The notes under the pieces: model-generated | Told to the model about the DNA's origin: nothing | The model's database searches: none | What the model saw: the letters and a program-made list of their open reading frames with translations, nothing else | NCBI RefSeq assembly: GCF_016863015.1 | Contig: NZ_BOOB01000057.1 | Coordinates: 23,717 to 87,716, forward strand | Direction: 5' to 3' | DNA length: 64,000 bases | Source of the DNA: Microbispora amethystogenes | GTDB taxonomy: Bacteria; Actinomycetota; Actinomycetes; Streptosporangiales; Streptosporangiaceae | Translations under genes and position numbers: made by a program | Part shown: in pieces, positions 16,744 through 23,472 of the stretch | Numbering within the stretch: the first letter of the stretch is position 1 | Layout of the letters: every line of letters begins with the position of its first letter

Positions 16744-17862
16744 ATGTCTGATCATTGCGCGAGAGACGTCTTCTCCGCCGACTTCCTCGTCGACTTATCG
16801 AATGTGATTCGGACTCGTGATTCTCGTGGTCGAGTACGCGGGAGCCTGACGCGCCTGGAGCGGCTTCTAAACGCCCTGGTCAGCCGAGAGAACGACCCGG
16901 GCGTGCAGGTGTACCTGGTAGCGGACCAGAGCCTGTTCGCCCGGGGTCTCCTGCCCGAAGCCGATCGGCGTCAGCTGACCGCCTGGCGTCGCGAGGGCCT
17001 TGTAGAGGCCGTGGATGATGCCGACGAGCGTCTCCTCGAACTGGCGGAGGCCACCGGCCTGCCGGTGATCTCCGCCGACCGCTTCCGTGGCCATCGCACC
17101 GAGTACGGCTGGCTGCAGGGCAACACCCACCAATTCCAGGAGCCCCATGTCGATGCTGACGGGGGTATGACGGTGCGCCCCGTCGACATGGGCGTGGTGG
17201 CCGAGTGGCAGATATCCCGCCACGCTGAGCAGGACCAGCTCAAGAAGCAGGGCCTGTTGGCAGGCCGTCGGCGGACGCCAAGGTATGACATCTTGGACCG
17301 CATGTGGAGTTGCCCAGACAACGGATGCACGCTCTACGACGCCCGGCACGGGACCCATGTTCTGCTTCCCCGCCTCCGTAGAGGCGTTCCGACATGCGGG
17401 CTACACGGGCTGGAATTGACCGACGACGGCCCCCGCCCCCTGATCGTGCAATTGAAGCTCCTGCTGGACGGCGAATGCGTGGAACGGTTCACCTGCCGTG
17501 GAGAAACGGAGGTGCCGGTGGGCCGGGCCCCGTCCACCGGAATCAGCTTGGAGCCGTGGCTCTCTTCAAAAGAGATAACGCTGGTGAGCAGGCACCATTT
17601 CTCGCTCACGTTGAAGAACGGCGGCCTCTGGGTACGCGACCACAGCACCAACGGAACCAAAATCGCCGCGGAGAACGGCAGTGAGACCAGACTCGTTCCC
17701 GGACGGGAGTACCCCGTCAAGCCGTCCGACAGGATCATGTGCTCGCCCCGCATTGCACTCGCTCGCAGCGGACGAAGGTTTCCCACGGAACTGGCCATGG
17801 ATTACTCGCGTGTGACGTCGGCCGGGGGGGCGACGCCAACGTCACGTATCGATTCTCACTGA
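16744..17862 (+). CDS. NYN/PIN-type nuclease domain + zinc-ribbon-like motif + FHA domain (second copy)
   Basis: 372 residues. The NYN domain (about 10-135) shows FLVDLSNVIR (Asp17), VDDADERLLELA (about 90-101) and PVISADRF (Asp112), then EYGWLQGN. Cys190, Cys195, Cys218 and His221 form a zinc-ribbon-like hinge. The FHA domain (about 235-345) is well conserved: VPVGRAPSTGI, LVSRHHFSLTL, RDHSTNGTKI. Same order of parts as the minus-strand gene ending at 11550 but clearly diverged, so an old duplication or two specialised nucleases. Transcribed away from the kinase operon from the shared 100-base spacer. Probably an RNase under phosphothreonine control (inference). Confidence 0.85.
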   Translation: MSDHCARDVFSADFLVDLSNVIRTRDSRGRVRGSLTRLERLLNALVSRENDPGVQVYLVADQSLFARGLLPEADRRQLTAWRREGLVEAVDDADERLLELAEATGLPVISADRFRGHRTEYGWLQGNTHQFQEPHVDADGGMTVRPVDMGVVAEWQISRHAEQDQLKKQGLLAGRRRTPRYDILDRMWSCPDNGCTLYDARHGTHVLLPRLRRGVPTCGLHGLELTDDGPRPLIVQLKLLLDGECVERFTCRGETEVPVGRAPSTGISLEPWLSSKEITLVSRHHFSLTLKNGGLWVRDHSTNGTKIAAENGSETRLVPGREYPVKPSDRIMCSPRIALARSGRRFPTELAMDYSRVTSAGGATPTSRIDSH

Positions 17863-17939
17863 ACCTTTCCCGTGCGCCGGGACTGTACGCTGGTGGTCTT
17901 CGGGTCTGTCCCGTAATCGGTGGTGGCGCTGCGTGATCT

Positions 17940-18767
17940 TCAGTGCAGCAGGATGCGGTGGCGCAGGAGGTCGAACCCTGCCCGGCCGTGCATCTGCCGC
18001 ATGATTCTCTTCGTTCGCGTGTTGACGCCTTCGGTCCGGCCGTTGTGGTGCGGCAGGGTGATGCCGGCGTTCACGGCCTCGCGGTCGAGTTCGAGGCCGT
18101 TGGCGAAGCCGTGCAGGTGGGGCAGGTTGGCGGCCCGGGCGTCGGTGAGCCAGGCGGTGAGCTTAGCGTCGTTGCCCGCGGCCGGGGACAGGAGTTCGCC
18201 GAAGGAACGGATCAGGCGGGCGAGCTCGGCCAGCTCGGGGCACGCACCTACGAGTTCCTGCAGCAACGTGGTGTCGGCCTCGCGCAGCCTGCCGGGGCGG
18301 GTGAGCAAGAGCCGAGCCAGACGGCGGGGTGTGATGACGGGCCGATCGCCCTCGGCCCGGCCTTGAGTGATGTAGCGGTAGAGCAGGTTGAGCTGCCCGT
18401 AAACCCGAGTTCCTTGATCTCGCGGAACAGCTGGAGGACCGGGACGGCCGGATCGGCGGCGCGCCGCTCCCTCAGGTGATCACGGTGAGGATCGACGAGA
18501 GTGGGCCGGTAGCAGGGAGCGCGGCGCCGGGCCTCCGGCTCGCGGGTGCGGGCGTAGCGCTTGACGGTGTTAAGGGACAGATTGAGACGGCGGGGGCATT
18601 CCAGCAGGCTAACGCCCTTGCCCAGCAGATCGCGAATCTGCTGCCAGCGTTCTCGGGTGGTCTGCTCCCTCATGCCGGCGGGGCGGGCCAGGGTGACCGT
18701 GGCCCAGCAGGAGCTGTGGGAGCGGACCTCGGCGAGGGTCTTGTCGCAGAGGTCCGCTCCCACAGGG
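17940..18767 (-). pseudogene. ISL3-family transposase, C-terminal part (3' exon of the intron-split gene)
   Basis: Continues the ISL3 transposase beyond the group II intron: LCDKTLAEVRSHSSCWATV, a basic helix-turn-helix stretch (ERWQQIRDLLGKGVSLLECPRRLNLSLNTVKRYAR), and the family's end NAGITLPHHNGRTEGVNTRTKRIMRQMHGRAGFDLL. At least two frameshifts break it: one within the first 40 bases (two extra G's at the 18750-18763 hairpin arm) and one near 18360. The gene is dead. The outer end of the element is near 17905, where GGTCTGTCCCGTAATC may be a terminal repeat matching sequence near 21950 only loosely. Confidence 0.85.
18716..18763. repeat. Perfect 14-bp inverted repeat next to the intron 3' end
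   Basis: GTGGGAGCGGACCT at 18716-18729 is the exact reverse complement of 18750-18763, with a 20-base spacer. It lies within the ISL3 coding sequence a few bases beyond the intron's 3' end. The arm at 18750-18763 holds two G's that shift the reading frame. Confidence 0.9.
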
Positions 18768-18832
18768 CAATGGTGGGCCGCTGGCGAGGTGCCCGCGCGG
18801 AGCACGGGTCCTTTTCCTGCGGCCCCCAGCCC

Positions 18833-18866
18833 GAACGACGCATGCGACTTTCACCGCACGTCGCTC
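18833..18866 (-). ncRNA. Group II intron domain V
   Basis: 34 bases reading GAGCGACGTGCGGTGAAAGT... to GTTC on the minus strand. The GAGC/GTTC closing stem, the GTGAAAGTCGCA core and the AGC catalytic triad fit the domain V consensus (GAGC...GCGGTGAAAGTCGCA...GGTTC). It lies nine bases after the maturase stop, followed by a domain VI-like segment. Confidence 0.88.
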
Positions 18867-18874
18867 TCCGGTGA

Positions 18875-20656
18875 CTACTGCGTGAGCTGCGGTTTCGGCT
18901 TCCCGGTGTGGATGGAGTCATGGCAGCTTCGGCAGACCACGAGGGTCTTGCGCCGTCGTGTGGCCATGAGTTCCGCCCATGCGGGTTGTGGCCGTCCCGG
19001 CCGGGTGAGGTCGGCGAGGCGTCGGACGTGGTGCACCGAGATACCGTCGTCGGCTTTGCAGATCTCGCACCGGTTCGCCAGGAGCCGGGTGATCAGCTCT
19101 TTGCGGCGGATGGTGCCCGGGACCAGGACGCGGTCGGTGATGGCCGCGTCCTTGTTGCGCCGTAGTGGGATGCCTCCGAACCGTGCGACCAGTGGCTTCC
19201 TGCCGCTGCGTTCGACCTTGGCTTCGAAGCACTTGCGCGGCCCGTGCGGGGTGGTGATGGTGGCCGCGTATCTGCGGGCCGTCTTCGCCACCGACGAGCG
19301 GTGCTTGTTGGCCAGAGTCTTCAGCAGCGAGGTCTCCATGACCCAGCCGAGCCGGTGGAGACGATGGACGTTCCCGGCCAGCAGGTAGTACTGGACGATG
19401 CCCCGCCACTCGGCCCCGTAGGTGTTGACGATGGTGTGGTCGTCTTCGTTGATCAGACGGGGCCTGCCCTCGGGTTTGCCGCGAGACAGGTAGGGGGCCT
19501 TCTTGGCCTTGATCACCGACGCCGGCACCTTGAGGCTGACGACGCCGTTGGCGCTGCGCCGGCCTTGGGTGACCTTGCGGTCGTTGTGCAACACGGTGAT
19601 CTCATAGCCGAGGAAACGCGCCGCCTGGGTGCGGGCGTGCGTGATCAGCGTTTTGTCCGCCGACAGCTCCAGCGCGAGTTCGTCGCGCAGGAACGCTGTC
19701 AGGCGCTGTTTGATCTCCTCGGCTTCGGCCTTGGGTCCGGTGAACCCGAGCAAGGTGTCGTCGCAGTACCGGACGTAGCGCAGCCGCCGGAAACCGGGAT
19801 CTCGGGGATCCCCGCTGGGCATGCTCCGCAACTGCTTGCGCAACTCCCGCACCGTGGCGTGGTCTCCGCGCTTGTGCGCCCGGTCTCTGGCAGCGCGCAC
19901 CCTGGCATAGGCGGTGTCCTGCCTGCGGATCCGCCCTCGGGTGTAGTGCGGGATCAGAACCTTCTCGACGAAGTCGTCCAGCCGGTGCAGGTAGATGTTC
20001 GACAGGATCGGTGAAACGACGCCACCTTGCGGGACCCCGCTCAGCCTCGCGTTCCAGACCCAGTCCTCCAAGTATCCGGCCATGAGCATGTTCCGCATCA
20101 GCCGCAGGAACCGGCCATCGTGGATCCGCTCGGCCAGCGCCGAGAGCGTGATCTCGTGATCGAAGCTCCCGAAGCAGTCGGCGACGTCTCCCTCGATGAA
20201 CCAGGTCGTCCCGGTCCAGGTCTCACTCACTTTCCGCAACGCGGTGTGGCAACCTCGACCGGGACGGAAACCGTGGGACAGGTCGGAGAACGTCGGCTCG
20301 TAGTAGGCGTCCAGCAGAAGCCGCACCGCTTCGCCGACGAGCTTGTCCGACCACGGCGGAAGACCCAAGGGCCTGGCCTTGCCGTTCTTCTTCGGGATGT
20401 GGATCCGCTTGACCGGGCTCCACCGATACCGCTCGGCCCGCAGCGCCTCGGTGATCGCTTCGATCTTGCCGATCGACATGCCGTCCACGGTCTCCCCGGT
20501 GACCCCGGGCGTCATCGCCCCCTTGTTGGCGTAGATGCGCCCGTAGGCCAGCAGATACAACTGCGGGTTGAACAACTGCCGATACAACTCGTTCAACGGC
20601 AGGCCACGCCTGCCGCGCTCACGCAGGACACCCAGCACCGTTTCGGCGCTCTGCAT
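18875..20656 (-). CDS. ltrA: Group II intron reverse transcriptase/maturase with HNH endonuclease end
   Basis: 593 residues from ATG 20656, preceded by GGGAGG seven bases upstream. Reverse transcriptase blocks: NKGAMTPGVTGETVDGMS, RRIHIPKKNGKARPLG-like segment (VKRIHIPKKNGKARPLGLP), FIEGDVADCFGSFDHE, GVPQGGVVSPILSNIYLHRLD and the catalytic YVRYCDDTLLGF (YCDD, so one Tyr-x-Asp-Asp variant). Then a maturase X domain (AEWRGIVQYYLLAGNVHRL) and a C-terminal HNH-type zinc module (CEIC...HHVRRLADL...CRSCHDSIH). It splices the intron RNA and carries out retrohoming into DNA. Complete length and motifs suggest an active enzyme. The symbol ltrA is used in the generic sense. Confidence 0.92.
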   Translation of the reverse strand: MQSAETVLGVLRERGRRGLPLNELYRQLFNPQLYLLAYGRIYANKGAMTPGVTGETVDGMSIGKIEAITEALRAERYRWSPVKRIHIPKKNGKARPLGLPPWSDKLVGEAVRLLLDAYYEPTFSDLSHGFRPGRGCHTALRKVSETWTGTTWFIEGDVADCFGSFDHEITLSALAERIHDGRFLRLMRNMLMAGYLEDWVWNARLSGVPQGGVVSPILSNIYLHRLDDFVEKVLIPHYTRGRIRRQDTAYARVRAARDRAHKRGDHATVRELRKQLRSMPSGDPRDPGFRRLRYVRYCDDTLLGFTGPKAEAEEIKQRLTAFLRDELALELSADKTLITHARTQAARFLGYEITVLHNDRKVTQGRRSANGVVSLKVPASVIKAKKAPYLSRGKPEGRPRLINEDDHTIVNTYGAEWRGIVQYYLLAGNVHRLHRLGWVMETSLLKTLANKHRSSVAKTARRYAATITTPHGPRKCFEAKVERSGRKPLVARFGGIPLRRNKDAAITDRVLVPGTIRRKELITRLLANRCEICKADDGISVHHVRRLADLTRPGRPQPAWAELMATRRRKTLVVCRSCHDSIHTGKPKPQLTQ

Positions 20657-21186
20657 TACGCATACCTCCCGACCCTGAGGTGTCCGATCACCTGGCCCCC
20701 TTCGCCCTGCGTCCGGCTCTCCCGGACTCCTTGGCCGGACGTGACTCCGGCGACTACTACGGGGCCTCCGTCGCCATAGGACTCGCGTCCCGTAGGCGAC
20801 CCATGTTCGTCCTGGCCGTACGTGACAGCGTGAGGTAGGCGTCCCACTCATCTCCTTTAATGCCCTCACTGGGCATCGCTCCGCGCTCGGAAGGTGCCCA
20901 GGTCATGGCACTAAACCCGGGCAGAGCGCGGCGTCGGCTTCGGGCGTCGATTTCCGACGGATGCGACCTTCCATCAACTGGAGATTGGGATTCAGGCAAT
21001 CCAGCTTTCGCCATATCACGCGGGTCCCACGACGCGCCGCCTCCAACGCCTGAGCACGGCCGCCGCTTCAATGACATGCTGCTGTCCCCTTCACCTTTCG
21101 GATCCAGGTAAGCCATCGGACCCAGGAACCTCCTTCCAATTCCTCCCGGCTCAGCCAGGGATACGACCAGGCGCCTCATGGCGCAC

Positions 21187-21895
21187 TGCCAGCGATCTGC
21201 CACTTGGATCGCCTGCGGTGCGCCGCGGGCGGTGCCCTCGGCGTAGGCGCTGGCCCGGTCCCGGCACACGATCTCGACGCCGGGGTGAGCCTGCAGCCAG
21301 GCCGCGAGGGTCTCGGCCGTCCGATCAGGCACCACGTCGACCACCCTGCTGGTGGAGATGTCGATCAGGATCGTGCCGTAGGTGCGGCCGCGGCGCAGGG
21401 CGAAGTCGTCCACGCCCAGCACCTAGGGACTGCCGCCCGGCTGCGGGTCGGGCAGGGACCGGATCAGCCGGATCAGCGTCATCCGGTTCACCGCAGCGGC
21501 CAGACGGTGCGTGTGCCGGGCGCCGGCCGGCCGCCCAGAGCCAGCGCGATGGTCTGCAGCAGCGTGCGGAGCGGGACGATGTAGCGGCCGTAGCGGACCG
21601 TCAGCCCGGGCACCTGCTCGGCGAAAGTCTTCGCGGCGCAGTCGTCGTTGCCGCACCGAAATCGCCGTATCTGCAGATGGAGTATGGTCTCCTGGCCGCC
21701 GACGGCTGTGTCGCAGATCCGCCGCTCGTAGCTGCTGTGCACACGCTGAGACACCGTCCCGCATCGCGGGCACGCCGCCTGCGTAGTGCGGGCTCTGGCC
21801 CGGATCCGCACCGAAGTCCCCGACCGGCACACATGGTCGATCTGCAGACCGGCCAGGTGAGGGAAGAGAACCGCGAGCAGCTCCGAGATCGTCAT
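21187..21895 (-). pseudogene. ISL3-family transposase, N-terminal part (5' exon)
   Basis: Starts MTISELLAVLFPHLAGLQID at 21895. The N-terminal zinc motif (CPRCGTVSQRVHSSYERRI...) and the DDE part [21 protein letters not shown] through [24 protein letters not shown] identify ISL3. A frameshift near 21525 (GGRPAPG to GGRPAGARHTHRL) and an in-frame TAG at 21423-21425, just before VLGVDD, inactivate it. The reading stops at the group II intron 5' end (21186). Confidence 0.88.
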
Positions 21896-22102
21896 CCAGC
21901 ATGATCAGCAACACCCGCAGCCGAGTGCTGGAAGATCACAGAATTAGTGCCAGAACCAGTCTTCAACCGGAACCGACAGGCGTCGGAGATGGCCAGCTGG
22001 ACCCCGGTCATCCCTGATCCACAACTCGCTGGAGTGAATCGCGATGTAAGCACGTCGACATTGCGGGTGGCGGATTACCCAGGGCACGCAGGACAAAGGA
22101 CT

Positions 22103-22152
22103 TCTCTCTCCTACTCCACCAACGACAAGTCATCGGCGGAGTAGGAGAGAGA
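22103..22152. terminator. Perfect 15-bp inverted repeat, possible terminator
   Basis: Arms 22103-22117 (TCTCTCTCCTACTCC) and 22138-22152 pair perfectly around a 20-base loop. It lies about 95 bases beyond the stop of the EcsC-family gene and could end that transcript, though no T-run follows. A terminal repeat of a lost element is the other option. The rest of 21896-22244 shows no gene. Confidence 0.45.
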
Positions 22153-22244
22153 ACGCCGTGCTCATAGAAGGCGTCGGTCAGGTTGCGTTGAGTGTGATGT
22201 TAGTCGCGTGCCCGACCCCTGGCTCACGCGCGTTTTGTAGTCTG

Positions 22245-22973
22245 TCAGGAGCAGTGAGTGCGCCTGCGGCTGCCGTCGTCCGTAGCCGGGAAGTTCTTCT
22301 TCGCCCACGCACCGACCGCGCGGGTGCTGGTGAAGTTGATGCCACCGCCGATCACCCCGCCCACGACGGGTGCCAGTTTGGTCAAGTTCACGATGCCCTT
22401 GGTGCCTGCCTTGGTGATCAGCCGGAAGCCGACCGTCTTGTTGATCTGGATGAGAACGCGGCCGGGGACCTGCTTGATGGCGCTGATGGCGGACTTCGTG
22501 CCGATCTGGACGCCCGCCTGCGACAGAGCCTCGGCTGCTGAGGACCCGATCAGCGAGATGAGGACGACGGAGCGCACCTCTTCGGAGCGGAGGTCATACC
22601 CGCGCAGGTGCGCGATCGCGCCGGATAGGCGCGCCTGGGTGAGCCACAGCGCTGTGAGGTCGGCGGGCATCGTGACGGGCAGAGTGATCAGCCCGCCGAG
22701 ACCGGTCAGAAATCCGGTGCTAGAGGTGATGCGAACGTGCGTCGCGATGAGGCGCTGGATGGCCTTCTCGGCGTCGCCGTGCTTCGTGAGGTGTTCCTCC
22801 GCGACCTGGATGGATCCCTTCCACGGGCCCCCACCGTCTACGCCGACGTTGAGGATCTTGTCGATGACCTCCTTGGCCTTGCTGCCGAGGCGCTCAAGTG
22901 GCGTGGGATCGGCCGTAGCCGACTCGGTGGAGTGCTCCGCATCGGATAACGGGTCGGTTTGCTGCTCGCTCAT
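22245..22973 (-). CDS. EcsC-family protein
   Basis: 242 residues. The hydrophobic core TGFLTGLGGLITLPVTMPAD, then LTALWLTQARLSGAIAHLRGYD, and the late glycine-rich segment LAPVVGGVIGGGINFTSTRAVG match EcsC-family proteins, peripheral or membrane-associated proteins of unclear function that often occur in bacterial accessory regions. The first 30 residues are acidic and probably disordered. The C-terminal KKNFPATDDGSRRRTHCS is a normal soluble tail. The gene stands apart: debris lies downstream and 500 bases of mostly non-coding DNA upstream. Family call is good; role unknown. Confidence 0.82.
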   Translation of the reverse strand: MSEQQTDPLSDAEHSTESATADPTPLERLGSKAKEVIDKILNVGVDGGGPWKGSIQVAEEHLTKHGDAEKAIQRLIATHVRITSSTGFLTGLGGLITLPVTMPADLTALWLTQARLSGAIAHLRGYDLRSEEVRSVVLISLIGSSAAEALSQAGVQIGTKSAISAIKQVPGRVLIQINKTVGFRLITKAGTKGIVNLTKLAPVVGGVIGGGINFTSTRAVGAWAKKNFPATDDGSRRRTHCS

Positions 22974-23179
22974 CTACTGCCGCCTGGAGATTCTGGGGGT
23001 GCTGGGAATGGTTAGCGTGACTCAGGACGCTCAAACCAGCACGTGGGTTGACAGGTCAAATCAAGAACGGATCCGCTGAGTAAAGCGGTCCGGCTTCGGT
23101 GGAGGCTCTGGTACTTACCGGCTTTCGTGGGTCCCTTTGGTTGACTTGCATGCCTGAATCGCGCCGGCTGTCCGGTCAG

Positions 23180-23275
23180 CCGCAACTGGGACCTGTACGA
23201 ACGCAACACCGCTGAGCGCTGCATCAATCGGCTCAAGGAGTAACACGGTCTGGCCTTCGCACCGACAAGACCCTT
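23180..23275 (+). pseudogene. IS5-family transposase scrap
   Basis: One frame reads NWDLYERNTAERCINRLKE, stop, then HGLAFAPTRP. It corresponds to the conserved end of IS5-type transposases (RRNxVERCFNRLKQWRGLATRYDK) with the Trp codon changed to TAA. Only about 30 codons remain. The rest of the gap 22974-23472 holds nothing recognisable; a TTGACC at about 23050 on the minus strand could be a -35 element for the EcsC gene, but no good -10 was seen. Confidence 0.6.
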
Positions 23276-23472
23276 GTGAGTTATCTCGCAGACATTCGGG
23301 TACGAGGTGCCGTCTTGTGGATGCGGAGCCTTCGGCCCGCCTGAAGATCGGAACCTCGTACAGGCTCTGGCTTGGTTCTGCCGTCCGAGAAGCCGGCAGC
23401 GCCGAAGCCGTCTTGTCGGTTCCGTCCTTGCGGGCGGGGGCATAAACGGCAGGTCGCATTCGCATCGGTGCG

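Larger units (their letters stand above)
18768..21186 (-). mobile_element. Group II intron inserted in an ISL3 transposase gene
   Basis: On the minus strand the intron begins at 21186 with GTGCGCC (the GUGYG 5' end of group II introns), has about 530 bases of leader, the maturase gene, and a 34-base domain V (18866-18833). Its 3' end is at 18768-18770; the two nearest choices differ by three bases and keep the same exon frame. Joining the exons restores ...VADRWH...LW of the ISL3 transposase. At about 2.4 kb it is normal in size. The 5' and 3' parts look intact, so the intron may still splice and move, although its host gene is already dead. Confidence 0.88.

Noticed and set aside
6725..17862. 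Tellurite-resistance (Ter) locus
   Set aside because: vWA, PP2C and kinase match the TerY-P triad, but no TerB, TerC, TerD-family or TerF gene is present.
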